31,809 nt of DNA from a virus. Shown here one piece after another: positions 1 through 7,717 of the stretch. The notes under the pieces were generated by a model. The model was not told the DNA's origin. It saw only the letters and a program-made list of their open reading frames with translations, and searched no databases. Made by a program: the position numbers and the translations under genes. The stretch spans positions 1-31,809 of IMG/VR virus record IMGVR_UViG_3300028676_000020. One strand, 5' to 3'. How positions within the stretch are numbered: position 1 is the stretch's first letter; each line of letters begins with the position of its first letter.

Positions 1-2
1 AC

Positions 3-41
3 ACTGTTGATGCAATTAAATCTTTAAGAGTTACTGAATAA
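3..41 (+). CDS. 3' end of an unknown gene (partial)
   Basis: The first bases read as an open frame ending in TAA at 39-41, coding for TVDAIKSLRVTE. The gene begins outside the window. Twelve residues are too few to name it. It is followed within two bases by the AT-rich linker motif seen at many gene junctions here, which supports it as a true gene end. Confidence 0.5.
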   Translation, partial: TVDAIKSLRVTE

Positions 42-42
42 T

Positions 43-60
43 AACAAAATATATAAAATA
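43..60 (+). repeat. AT-rich junction motif, variant copy
   Basis: AACAAAATATATAAAATA differs by one base from the 18-mer AATAAAATATATAAAATA that occurs exactly at 1602, 18993, 19059 and 22285. It starts two bases after a stop codon. Further related copies are at 7684, 15177, 18489, 19290 and 21816. Function unknown. Confidence 0.6.
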
Positions 61-97
61 GGATTATAAAATGTACGTTTTATTGGGTTTTTGATTT

Positions 98-126
98 GGA
101 CTAGGTTTAATTATCTAGTCCCTTTA
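98..126 (+). terminator. Stem-loop terminator
   Basis: GGACTAG (98-104) pairs perfectly with CTAGTCC (115-121) around a 10-base loop and is followed by a weak T-rich tail. It lies between the partial gene and the next start codon at 162. A near copy of this hairpin follows the next gene. Confidence 0.6.
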
Positions 127-161
127 TTATGAATTTATAGAAAAATTAAGGAGGAAAATAA

Positions 162-491
162 ATGAAATTAGCAAATGGTATACAATTTAATGACGGTACA
201 AACTTAGAAGATTTTAAAGCTAAAGTAGATTCACTTTCTGGTGTGTCTTCTGAAAGTTCAAGTAATACAGATACATCATATGTAGATAATAAAATAAATG
301 AAGTTAAAGTTGATATTGCTGATGTTTTAGAAAAGGTAAATGGTATAGTAATTCCTGATATTAGTGGACTTGCTAAAACTGAGGATATAGATAGTAAGAT
401 TGCTAATGTTGTAGCTAGTTTGAATCAAGTAATAGCTGATTTACAAGCTGGTAAATATGCAAGCGTTACTGGTACAGTTACACCAAGTTAA
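162..491 (+). CDS. Small phage virion protein, possibly head-fibre-like
   Basis: This 109-residue acidic protein has a good ribosome binding site (AAGGAGG, 148-154) eight bases before its ATG. It opens with a short beta-like stretch (ANGIQFNDGTN), followed by a Ser/Asn linker. The rest is heptad-rich helix with regularly spaced Val/Ile/Leu (KINEVKVDIADVLEKV; IANVVASLNQVIADLQ). That composition is common in trimeric phage fibre or head-fibre proteins, but no signature residue confirms it. It stands alone between two very similar hairpin terminators (98-126 and 519-550), so it is probably expressed as a single unit just upstream of the packaging genes. A structural role is inferred from location and helical repeat only. 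Confidence 0.55.
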   Translation: MKLANGIQFNDGTNLEDFKAKVDSLSGVSSESSSNTDTSYVDNKINEVKVDIADVLEKVNGIVIPDISGLAKTEDIDSKIANVVASLNQVIADLQAGKYASVTGTVTPS

Positions 492-518
492 CTTGAATCA
501 AATTTAAATTGGTTATAA

Positions 519-550
519 GACTAGATAGTTTTAATTATCTAGTCTTATTT
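519..550 (+). terminator. Intrinsic terminator
   Basis: GACTAGAT (519-526) pairs with ATCTAGTC (537-544) around a 10-base loop, then TTATTTATT follows. Stem and loop are almost the same as in the hairpin at 98-121, so the 162-491 gene is bracketed by two copies of one terminator. Confidence 0.7.
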
Positions 551-608
551 ATTATGAATTTATTTAAATGGAGTCTATCTAAAATAGGTAGGTTGCTATA
601 AATAAATT

Positions 609-624
609 ATTCACATTTGTGAAT
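609..624 (+). promoter_or_regulatory. Inverted repeat upstream of the 647 gene (candidate operator)
   Basis: ATTCACA (609-615) and TGTGAAT (618-624) form a perfect 7+7 inverted repeat with a 2-base spacer, ending about eight bases before the ribosome binding site (TAGGAGG, 631-637) of the 647 gene. It could be an operator, possibly for the DNA-binding protein it precedes, or a small RNA hairpin. Binding is inferred only. Confidence 0.4.
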
Positions 625-646
625 TTTAATTAGGAGGAATGTAATT

Positions 647-1381
647 ATGATAATAACAAAACAACAATTAATGGACATTTTAGGAGTGAAATCAGATACT
701 CTTAAACAAATCGAAAAGAGAAAGACATTGGAAAAGAGACTTAATGAAAAGGGTTATGTTTTAATTAACAAAACCAAGGACGGAAGAAATAATATTTATG
801 AAATAGAGCAATTAAATAACAGTAAGGAGTTATTAAATAATATAACAAATTATATGTTTGGAACAAATAACGATTTTGCGTTTTCAGATTATTTTATGTA
901 TAGAATAATGAATACTGAGAAACCAATAACAAAAGAAATGTTATCTAAATGGTGTAAAGTAAATAGAAAAACAATAAGTAGGTGGGATAGTAAAATGGAG
1001 TTAAACAATATATTATCAAAAGATGGATATTTTTATATTGCTATGGAATTTGACAAAGATAAAAAACCTACATATAGAATAACTTGCAAGGATGAATATT
1101 CTTCATATATTAAATGTAGTAGATTTGCAAATAAAAAACAAGAAATAGCACAAAAATATAAGAAAGATGAGATTGATTATGACACTATGCAAATGTTAAT
1201 GGATAGTGTAACTACATATGCTCAAACCATAGAGAATAAGTTTGTATATAGGGTTAGTAAATTTCAATTAAAAGAGAATAATAAGCTATGTGTAGATGTA
1301 TGTAATCTAATAAAAGATACTTATAATATTAATGCTATGGATTATTATATTGATTGGTTAGAAAGTGTAAATGAAAATTAA
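647..1381 (+). CDS. Putative DNA-binding regulatory or replication protein
   Basis: This 244-residue basic protein starts at an ATG preceded by TAGGAGGAATGTAATT. The N-terminus (MIITKQQLMDILGVKSDTLKQIEKR) looks like a helix-turn-helix of the kind that lets a protein choose a DNA site. Around residues 97-120 a second such element is likely (MLSKWCKVNRKTISRWDSKM). The C-terminal third is helical, with charged and aromatic residues. No enzyme motif is visible. The inverted repeat at 609-624 just upstream may be its own operator. It resembles phage replisome-organiser or transcriptional-regulator proteins in architecture, but I do not recognise a specific family. No terminator follows; a structured non-coding stretch does. 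Confidence 0.6.
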   Translation: MIITKQQLMDILGVKSDTLKQIEKRKTLEKRLNEKGYVLINKTKDGRNNIYEIEQLNNSKELLNNITNYMFGTNNDFAFSDYFMYRIMNTEKPITKEMLSKWCKVNRKTISRWDSKMELNNILSKDGYFYIAMEFDKDKKPTYRITCKDEYSSYIKCSRFANKKQEIAQKYKKDEIDYDTMQMLMDSVTTYAQTIENKFVYRVSKFQLKENNKLCVDVCNLIKDTYNINAMDYYIDWLESVNEN

Positions 1382-1391
1382 TAGGTGGTCA

Positions 1392-1580
1392 TAATAGGGC
1401 ATATATATAATATAATGTTGTGGCTAGATGTACCCTATTAGATAAAATATAAATAAGTAATTATTGGATTGCGACGTAAGGAACAAGACAAAAACAACCG
1501 TTAGGGCGTTAGACAATACCACAACATCTTGAATTCAGAACTTATGTGGGAATGAGTCTTGTAGCTAACGCTACGCTTTT
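1392..1580 (+). ncRNA. Candidate structured RNA with interleaved helices
   Basis: This 310-base gap has no convincing reading frame but is less AT-biased than its surroundings and holds several perfect long-range complements: TAATAGGG 1392-1399 with CCCTATTA 1433-1440; ATGTTGTGG 1415-1423 with CCACAACAT 1519-1527; ACAAGAC 1483-1489 with GTCTTGT 1556-1562; and a local hairpin GTAGC-TAAC-GCTAC 1561-1574. The first two pairs interleave, as do the second and third, so the fold would contain pseudoknots. GTGGGAA at 1546 can also pair imperfectly with TTCCAC at 1582, enclosing the local hairpin. I do not recognise a known riboswitch or ribozyme. It could be a small RNA, a long leader for the next gene, or a decayed intron. 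Confidence 0.4.
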
Positions 1581-1601
1581 CTTCCACCTACGGTGTCAGA
1601 G

Positions 1602-1619
1602 AATAAAATATATAAAATA
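1602..1619 (+). repeat. 18-mer AT-rich motif, exact copy 1
   Basis: This is an exact AATAAAATATATAAAATA. It ends four bases before a -35 hexamer, and a variant copy (1663-1680) follows the predicted transcription start. The same arrangement is repeated at 18993-19076. Confidence 0.7.
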
Positions 1620-1623
1620 GTAA

Positions 1624-1653
1624 TTGACTTCTATGAATAATATGTGGTAATAT
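1624..1653 (+). promoter_or_regulatory. Sigma-A promoter inside a motif-flanked cassette
   Basis: TTGACT (1624-1629), an 18-base spacer and TAATAT (1648-1653), with an extended -10 TGG just before the hexamer. Transcription would start near 1660, right at the second AT-rich motif, and read into the 1692 gene and the HNH gene. Confidence 0.7.
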
Positions 1654-1662
1654 TTACTTGTA

Positions 1663-1680
1663 AACAAAATATATAAATAG
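1663..1680 (+). repeat. AT-rich motif, variant copy in the 5' leader
   Basis: AACAAAATATATAAATAG is a near copy of the 18-mer, placed between the promoter at 1624-1653 and the ribosome binding site of the 1692 gene. Confidence 0.6.
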
Positions 1681-1691
1681 GAGTGATTAAA

Positions 1692-1886
1692 ATGGAAGAA
1701 AAAAAGAAATATTTTAAAATAGACCAAAAGACTTTAGCTACTGCAATGAGTTATCTGTGTTATACATATATGAAATTTGATGAAAACGGAAGGACTATAT
1801 ATTCATTTGAAGATAGTAATGAATTTAGAAAAGATTTAAAAATTTTAAATGAATTAAGAAAGAAAAATAATACATATAAGAAATAA
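1692..1886 (+). CDS. Small hypothetical protein
   Basis: The product has 64 residues. I chose ATG 1692 rather than the upstream in-frame GTG at 1683, because the Shine-Dalgarno sequence AGGAG (1679-1683) overlaps the GTG but sits eight bases before the ATG. The protein is highly charged (Lys/Asp/Glu rich) and probably helical, with no recognisable motif. It is the first gene after the cassette promoter and lies 47 bases before the HNH endonuclease, so the two are probably co-transcribed. Confidence 0.5.
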   Translation: MEEKKKYFKIDQKTLATAMSYLCYTYMKFDENGRTIYSFEDSNEFRKDLKILNELRKKNNTYKK

Positions 1887-1933
1887 ATGTGATATTAATT
1901 TAGATTAATTTAATTAGAAAGAAGGAATAAATT

Positions 1934-2908
1934 ATGGGAAAAGGACAACCTTGGTTAATAGAAGATGAAGAATTTTTAAGAGAAAATTATATAGATTTAT
2001 CTAAAGAAGAATTAATAGAAAGATTTAATACAAGAACTTGGAAGGGAATAAAACATAAAGCTAATGACATGGGAATAAAGAAACGAAATAACTATGAAGA
2101 TATTCCATTAGATGAATTATATAAAATAGAAAATGGAATTAAATATAAAAAGTGCAAATGTTGTAGACGTTATTTACCTTTTGAAATGATATATTTCCCA
2201 AAAGACGATACTTGTATTGATGGATTTAGGTATGTTTGTAAAGAATGTAAAGGAGAAAATTTTGGGTTATCTAATGCTATTGATTGGACAGATGAAGATG
2301 TAGAATTATTAAAAGAAGTTTATTCTAGTATGATAAACGAAGAGATTATCAAAGAATATTTTCCCAATAGGAAATTAAAACATTTAACAGATAAAGCTTC
2401 GAAATTAGGATTAAAGAAGGATAAAGAAACTTTCAATAGGAGTAGGGTTATGAGCCATGAGGGTAGAATTAGAGTGTCCAATGCTAGGAAAATAGAAGGT
2501 GCTTTTAAAGGAGTTAATAATCCAATGTTTAATTCACATAGAGTTGGAAAATTAAATCCAAACTGGAAAGGTGGAATAACATCTGAAAAAAGGAAAATAA
2601 TGAATGGTGATGAATATAAACAATGGAGACAAGCAGTATTTGAAAGAGATAATTATACTTGTCAATGTTGTGGAAGACAAACTCATAATAATGAAGCTCA
2701 TCATTTAGATAATTTTGCTGATTATGAAGAACAAAGATTTGATATTAATAACGGAATTACATTATGTAAGCAATGTCATAATCCAAATCAAGAAGGAAGT
2801 TTCCACAATACTTATGGAACTCTTCATAATACGAGAGAACAATATGAGGAATATGAGGAAATGACAATGAATGAATTTAATAAAAAAGATTTAAAAGTCG
2901 CTAATTAA
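1934..2908 (+). CDS. Free-standing HNH homing endonuclease
   Basis: The product has 324 residues and cuts double-stranded DNA at a recognition site. Visible parts: a SANT/Myb-like DNA-binding stretch (about 7-48), a zinc knuckle (C74, C76/C77, then C102/C105), a second SANT-like stretch (about 117-160), a NUMOD3-type segment with NNPMFN and NPNWKGG (about 195-213), and a C-terminal HNH nuclease. In the nuclease, C243/C246 and C278/C281 bind structural zinc, H256-H257 supply the catalytic histidine, N273 and H291 follow. Such genes are mobile and insert beside conserved phage genes; this one sits immediately upstream of the terminase genes and is not inside an intron. Its 3' end forms half of a terminator, so it appears well integrated. 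Alternative: an HNH enzyme assisting packaging, as some lie next to terminases, but the NUMOD3 and SANT modules favour homing. Confidence 0.85.
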   Translation: MGKGQPWLIEDEEFLRENYIDLSKEELIERFNTRTWKGIKHKANDMGIKKRNNYEDIPLDELYKIENGIKYKKCKCCRRYLPFEMIYFPKDDTCIDGFRYVCKECKGENFGLSNAIDWTDEDVELLKEVYSSMINEEIIKEYFPNRKLKHLTDKASKLGLKKDKETFNRSRVMSHEGRIRVSNARKIEGAFKGVNNPMFNSHRVGKLNPNWKGGITSEKRKIMNGDEYKQWRQAVFERDNYTCQCCGRQTHNNEAHHLDNFADYEEQRFDINNGITLCKQCHNPNQEGSFHNTYGTLHNTREQYEEYEEMTMNEFNKKDLKVAN

Positions 2909-2925
2909 TTTTAGTGGCTTTTTAT
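2893..2925 (+). terminator. Terminator overlapping the end of the HNH gene
   Basis: AAAAGTCGCTAA (2893-2904) pairs with TTAGTGGCTTTT (2911-2922), with wobble pairs, and runs into a T tract. The stem includes the last codons and stop of the HNH gene. It would separate HNH transcription from the terminase operon. Confidence 0.65.
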
Positions 2926-2960
2926 TGTGTAAAAATTTAAGAAAAAGGAGGAATGAGAAA

Positions 2961-3851
2961 ATGGCAAATCCAGTAGCAAATAAATTAAAATGTACTTGTT
3001 GTGGTAAAGAGAAGAAAGAAACAGACTTTTATATGAGTAAATCATTTATATATAATGCCACTTCTCATTTACCTATCTGTAAAACATGTTTAGGTAATGT
3101 ATATGATAAATATTATAGTAAATATCAAGATTATAAATTAGCACTATATTATATGTGTAGATCAGTAGGTATATGTTTTAATATGAGTTGTTATAATGGT
3201 GTTTTGCAAGAAATAGAAAATGGAAAGCAGACAACTATATGGCAAATATATATGCAAAAACTAAATAGTCTAGGTGCTAAGAATGGTGCTGGAGATGATT
3301 TTGATTCTAGTGATTCAATTGACATGGACACAGAAATTGAAAATGCTAATATAGAGCGAGGACTTAGTAAAGATACAATAATCAAATGGGGAAATGGTTA
3401 TAATGATGATGATTACATATGGTTGGAAAATACATATAACGATTGGGTTGGTAAATATAAAAGTGACACATTGTCAGAGCAAAAAACATTTAAACTTCTT
3501 GCAATTAAAGAATTTCAGATAATGAAGGCAGTTGAAAAGAATGGTAACACTGATAAATTAGAAGAAACTTATCTCAAGCTTATGTCAGCAGGTAATGTTA
3601 CTCCTAGGGATGCCAATGCTTCTATGGACGATGAAAATACTAAAGGACTAGGAGTTTGGACTAAAGATATTGAGAAATATAGACCAGCAGAATATTTTGC
3701 AGATAAAAAATTATATAAGGATTTTGATAGTTTTGTTGATTATTTGAATAGATTTGTATTTAGACCAATTAAAAATTTCTTAATGAAGACTAAAGAATAT
3801 GACGGTGAATTTTCAATAGAAGATGATTTTAAAGTTGGTGATGATAAATAA
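2961..3851 (+). CDS. terS: Terminase small subunit (probable)
   Basis: The product has 296 residues. ATG 2961 is preferred over the longer in-frame start at 2925 because AAGGAGG (2945-2951) lies directly before it. The role would be to recognise phage DNA and hand it to the large subunit for packaging into the prohead. The N-terminus carries a zinc-ribbon-like CTCC (11-14) paired with CKTC (40-43). The centre and C-terminus are helical and acidic. Assignment as small terminase rests mainly on position: its stop codon overlaps the large terminase ATG by one base (TAATG at 3849-3853), a coupling typical of this gene pair. The zinc element is unusual for a small terminase, so another packaging-associated DNA-binding role is possible. 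Confidence 0.7.
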   Translation: MANPVANKLKCTCCGKEKKETDFYMSKSFIYNATSHLPICKTCLGNVYDKYYSKYQDYKLALYYMCRSVGICFNMSCYNGVLQEIENGKQTTIWQIYMQKLNSLGAKNGAGDDFDSSDSIDMDTEIENANIERGLSKDTIIKWGNGYNDDDYIWLENTYNDWVGKYKSDTLSEQKTFKLLAIKEFQIMKAVEKNGNTDKLEETYLKLMSAGNVTPRDANASMDDENTKGLGVWTKDIEKYRPAEYFADKKLYKDFDSFVDYLNRFVFRPIKNFLMKTKEYDGEFSIEDDFKVGDDK

Positions 3852-4369
3852 TGGCAAATAACTTTAAAACATCTAGACAAAATAATGCTAAAAAAATAAG
3901 TATAAATGAAAAACCAAGACAACAAGGAAAAAAAGAAGAAAAAAGTTTTGATTATACTGAAAGATTGATTGACTGGATTACATTTTATAGAAGGAACATC
4001 CATAGAGCGGTTCAACATTACCTACAACTTGACATGCATTTATACCAATCTATACTGTTGTATTTTATGAATTTGTGTCCATTAGTTGTTATAGTAGCAT
4101 GTAGAGCAACATCAAAATCATTTGTTATAGCAGTTTTTGCATGTATAAAAGCGATACTTTATCCAAATTCATTAATCGTGATAGCCTCAGCGACAAAAAA
4201 GCAAGCTTCTTTAATTGTTACTGAAAAAATAGTTAAAGAATTAATGCCTAACTCTCCTAATCTACGGAGAGAAATAAAAAATATTAAAACTAGTGGAAAT
4301 GAAACCGAGGTCATGTTCGTGAACGGATCTTCAATTGTAGTTGTTCCAGCTACAGATAATGCTAGAGGT
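3851..4369 (+). CDS. terL: Terminase large subunit, exon 1 (ATPase N-part)
   Basis: These are the first 173 residues of the ATP-driven DNA-packaging motor. The Walker A-type ATP-binding loop is seen as CRATSKSF at about residues 84-91, a variant in which the usual Gly before Lys is Ser. The frame then ends ...ATDNARG and runs into an in-frame TAG at 4370-4372. The conserved family pattern continues with a Tyr-Arg and the Walker B strand, which are found 293 bases downstream in the same relative reading frame after removal of the intervening sequence. The break is therefore an intron, not a degraded gene. Spliced protein: 597 residues, normal for the family. Translation is coupled to the upstream gene through the overlapping TAATG. 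Confidence 0.9.
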
Positions 4370-4662
4370 TAGTAATATAGCCGTCTTAATTCAACACCAT
4401 AGAAGAATTAAGATTATTAGGGGGTAAAATCGGTGAAAGCTAAGTTTATATATGCTAATACCGAGGTAAGTTATTATACTTATAATAATACCGTAGAGCG
4501 TAGAAGGTGAATAAATATAATCCTTCCATGAGTATCCTCAATCTTTATGGTTGCAATAAGCAGATTAAAATGTACGCCAATCTGGGTAGTAAAGACCTAC
4601 CGATGAAAATGAGGGAAACCTCCAGAGTCTAAGATAAAAAACTTAGAGTTAATAACAAATTG
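4370..4662 (+). ncRNA. Group I-like self-splicing intron in terL, no internal ORF
   Basis: These 293 bases separate the two terL exons. Boundaries are fixed by protein continuity and group I rules: the upstream exon ends in U (GGT, 4367-4369), the intron ends in G (4662), and the downstream exon starts TAT AGA GCT. Visible helices: P2-like TCTTAATTC 4384-4392 with GAATTAAGA 4405-4413; a P4-P5-like CGGT...ACCG hairpin from about 4430 to 4463; a P6-like GGTA...TACC hairpin after it; CAGATT/AATCTG near 4561-4585; a GGTAG/CTACC hairpin near 4587-4603; GAGG-GAAA-CCTC near 4611-4623, a GNRA tetraloop; and TCTAAG/CTTAGA just before the 3' end. I could not assign P3 and P7 with confidence. It contains no endonuclease gene, though three free-standing nucleases lie elsewhere in the window. 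Confidence 0.82.
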
Positions 4663-5937
4663 TATAGAGCTACAGTTATGATATATGAAGAATTTCGTAT
4701 GATTAAAAAAGATATTATAGACTTTGTATTATCTCCATTCTTAATCATACGTCAAGTACCATATTTAAATAATCCAGAATATGAACATCTAAAAGAAGAA
4801 CCTACTGAAATATATATAAGTTCTGCATATTTTGCACAACATTGGATGTCTAAGATGATAAAATTATCAGTCGTTGACATGTTTAAAAAATCAGAAGCTA
4901 TATTTATGGGATTTGATTATGCTATAACATTAAAACATAATATTCGTACAAGAAAACAATTAATAAAAGAAAAGAAAAAATTAGGAACAGTTGCATTTGC
5001 AATGGAATATGAAAACCAAATGGTCGGTCAAGGAGAAGATGCTTTTTATACTTTTGATTTAATGAATAATGCACAAACTATGAAAAAAGCTTTCTATCCT
5101 AGAACTGCGCAAGATGTATTAGAAAAGAAAAAGAATCCACATGAGATACCTAAGCAAAATGGTGAAAAAAGAATAGTTTCTGTAGATATAGCTATGGTTA
5201 ATAATGATAAAAATGATAATACCGTTATAACTTGCATTAGAGCTTTACCTAGTGGAGATATCTATGAAAGACAAATACCATATATTGAAGCTTTCAAAGG
5301 AGATAATACAACAATACAAGCAACTAGAATTAAAGAAATATTTTATGATTTTGATGCAGATATATTAGTATTAGATACTCAAAATGCAGGTTTATCAATA
5401 GCTGATGAATTAGGTAAGATAACTTATTCTGAGGAAAGAGATAAAGAATATCCTCCATTTAAATGTTTCAATGATGATGAAGTTGCTAAAAGAATAAAAA
5501 ATAAAGATGCATTGCCTGTATTATTTAGTTATAAAGGTCAATCAAAAATAAATGAACAAATGCATTATGCTATGAAAGATGCATTAGATAGGAAAAAGTT
5601 AAAGTTATTAATAAATTCAGTTCAAGCAAAAGATTATTTAGACACCAAACCATTTTATAACAAAAAAGATGTAGGTTTAGATCAACAGGTGTGGTATGAA
5701 CTAGTTTATGTTCAAACAGATTTATTAATAAATGAAATGGTTGGATTGAATCAAACTATTAGTAAAGGAAGTCTAGCATTGGAAGAACCGACTGCATCAG
5801 CAACCAAAGATAGATATATTTCATTAGCAATGGGAAATTATTTAATAAAACAATGGGAATTAGATTTACAAGATAAAGATGATGAGGATGATTGGTCAGA
5901 TGCACCATCATTCGTAACATCATATTCAGTTCAATAA
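4663..5937 (+). CDS. terL: Terminase large subunit, exon 2 (Walker B and nuclease)
   Basis: The remaining 424 residues of the spliced enzyme. The exon opens directly with the ATPase Walker B strand (TVMIYEEF, spliced residues about 177-184), so the intron sits at one of the most conserved points of the gene. The C-terminal half is the RNase H-fold nuclease that cuts concatemeric DNA: the first metal-binding Asp is in VSVDIA (about spliced residue 348), and a second acidic strand is LVLDTQNAG some 75 residues later. Unspliced RNA could at most start at a TTG (4660) with no good ribosome binding site, giving an ATPase-less fragment; I regard that as an artefact of the intron. The portal gene follows after a 50-base gap. 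Confidence 0.9.
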   Translation, partial: YRATVMIYEEFRMIKKDIIDFVLSPFLIIRQVPYLNNPEYEHLKEEPTEIYISSAYFAQHWMSKMIKLSVVDMFKKSEAIFMGFDYAITLKHNIRTRKQLIKEKKKLGTVAFAMEYENQMVGQGEDAFYTFDLMNNAQTMKKAFYPRTAQDVLEKKKNPHEIPKQNGEKRIVSVDIAMVNNDKNDNTVITCIRALPSGDIYERQIPYIEAFKGDNTTIQATRIKEIFYDFDADILVLDTQNAGLSIADELGKITYSEERDKEYPPFKCFNDDEVAKRIKNKDALPVLFSYKGQSKINEQMHYAMKDALDRKKLKLLINSVQAKDYLDTKPFYNKKDVGLDQQVWYELVYVQTDLLINEMVGLNQTISKGSLALEEPTASATKDRYISLAMGNYLIKQWELDLQDKDDEDDWSDAPSFVTSYSVQ

Positions 5938-5987
5938 ATCAACCACAATTCTAAACAAAATATAAAACTAAAGGAGGTGAAAAACTA

Positions 5988-7685
5988 TTGCCTACAAAAA
6001 AAGAAAAAACAACAATATCAGTTGAAGTAGCAAATGATATATTAGATGCTTCTCAGCCAATAACATTGGTTCAAAATGAAAATAAAGAATACACTGTTTT
6101 TGCTTCAACACATATAAAAACAGATAATGAATTAGATTTTGAACAAGCATCTTATAATTTTGGTACTAATCAACATTTAATTAACAAAATAGTTAGATAT
6201 GAAAATCATTCGTATAATACTACACCAGAAAAATTAAATATGTTAGCACAAGGAACACAAAATCATATTCATAAAGTATTAGAAGTGAATAGTTTAATTA
6301 AATATTATGCTAATAAAAATGACTTAGTTGGTATTGTTATTGGTACTATAGAAAATAACGTCAATACAAATTATAAAATATCATTTCCTAAATTACCTGA
6401 CAATGTAAAAAAGAAAAATAAATTAAAAGATAAAGTTGATACAATTTTAAGTAACTTTATTGATAATGTTGATTTAAAACTTCAAATAAGAAAAGAAGGA
6501 ATGCTGACATTTACTGAAGGAACATATTTCACATATCTAAGAAGTAATAGTGATGGTACTTATGGAATATCTACATATCCATTAGGATTAGTTCATTTTA
6601 CTGATTATATTATTGACGGTGAGCCATTGTTATATATGGATATGATTGAATTAAAAAGTAGACTAGCGATAACACAAGCCAAGTATAAAACAATTAAATC
6701 TAGTTTTATTAATTTTTCAGATAATATAGAAGATGAAATACAAAAGAATTACCCACCAGAAATATATGAAGCATATAAAAATAATTATAAATGGGCAATA
6801 TTAGATCCTAAAAGAACTGGTGTACATAGAATTAATGAATTAAATGGTATATATGGAGTATCGCCTATATTCAAAGCTTTAAATGCATTACTTATGCTTG
6901 AGACAATAGATAATATAGATAGAGAAAATATACTTGTAAGTTCAAAGAAGATATTTTATCAAAAAACTAGAAAAGAGTTAATGGGAAATGACGGACAAAA
7001 AACAAAGAACTTTGCAGAATTAAAATTTGCACAAGATGAATTAGTTAAAGCAATGGGGCAAAAGGTTGTTATATATACTTCTCCTGCTTATGTTGAAGAT
7101 TTACAAATAAAAGAACCTAAAGCTGAATTAACTGAACACTCAGTTATTCTAAGATATAAAAATCAAGTATTAAATAGTTTAGGTATTTCATTTTTAAGTA
7201 ATGAATCTAAATCATCTTTTAATAGTGTACAAGTTTCAGTTGATGAGTTGCTAAAGACAGTTAATAAGATAGTTTATCAATTTGAAAATACATTAAATAA
7301 ATATCTAAAAGTAATATGTAAAGAGAATGGTATTGATTCAGCATATATTCCAGTAATTAGTATAGAAAAATCTGAATTGTTATCAGATGATGCCAAATTA
7401 AAGTTTGTAGAATTAATTTATAGTAAGTTAGGTTTCAGTTATAAATCTGTATGTGAGTTATTAGGAATGGATTATAATACTGAAGTTGAAAGAAGAAAAG
7501 AAGAAAATGATAATGATGTAGATAAAATATTTAGCCCACATTTAACATCATTTACTGCAAGCGATAGTGAAACTGGTATCATTGGAACAGAAGGAGATTC
7601 AACCACTAATTCAAATGGTTCTGAAAAGAATAAAAATTTAGACCAAAATACAGAAAATAAAGCAAGAAAAGATGGTCAATTATAA
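5988..7685 (+). CDS. Portal protein
   Basis: The product has 565 residues and starts at TTG 5988; the near-perfect Shine-Dalgarno AAGGAGGTGA (5971-5980) supports this start. The portal forms the dodecameric ring at one head vertex through which DNA enters and to which the tail attaches. The call rests on position (directly after terL and before the protease/scaffold gene), on length, and on a mixed alpha/beta core followed by a long helix-rich region. The last 60 residues are low-complexity and polar (Ser/Asn/Glu/Lys), as in many portal tails. No catalytic motif is seen. The start is preceded by a partial copy of the AT-rich junction motif. Confidence 0.8.
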   Translation: MPTKKEKTTISVEVANDILDASQPITLVQNENKEYTVFASTHIKTDNELDFEQASYNFGTNQHLINKIVRYENHSYNTTPEKLNMLAQGTQNHIHKVLEVNSLIKYYANKNDLVGIVIGTIENNVNTNYKISFPKLPDNVKKKNKLKDKVDTILSNFIDNVDLKLQIRKEGMLTFTEGTYFTYLRSNSDGTYGISTYPLGLVHFTDYIIDGEPLLYMDMIELKSRLAITQAKYKTIKSSFINFSDNIEDEIQKNYPPEIYEAYKNNYKWAILDPKRTGVHRINELNGIYGVSPIFKALNALLMLETIDNIDRENILVSSKKIFYQKTRKELMGNDGQKTKNFAELKFAQDELVKAMGQKVVIYTSPAYVEDLQIKEPKAELTEHSVILRYKNQVLNSLGISFLSNESKSSFNSVQVSVDELLKTVNKIVYQFENTLNKYLKVICKENGIDSAYIPVISIEKSELLSDDAKLKFVELIYSKLGFSYKSVCELLGMDYNTEVERRKEENDNDVDKIFSPHLTSFTASDSETGIIGTEGDSTTNSNGSEKNKNLDQNTENKARKDGQL

Positions 7686-7717
7686 CAAAATATATTTGAA
7701 GGGAGGTGAGGAAGAAA

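Noticed and set aside
1382-1691. A second group I intron
   Set aside because: Neither flanking gene is interrupted and no conserved core like that in the terL intron was found, so I left it as an unassigned structured RNA.
3191-4018. Minus-strand frames opposite the terminase genes
   Set aside because: No ribosome binding site or promoter; composition mirrors the codons of the plus-strand genes.
4370-4662. Stop-codon read-through or a simple pseudogene in terL
   Set aside because: The frame after the stop contains no homologous sequence until 4663, and both halves are intact with conserved motifs; splicing explains it better.
4660-4662. TTG as a true start for the second terL half
   Set aside because: No ribosome binding site precedes it, and the product would lack Walker A.
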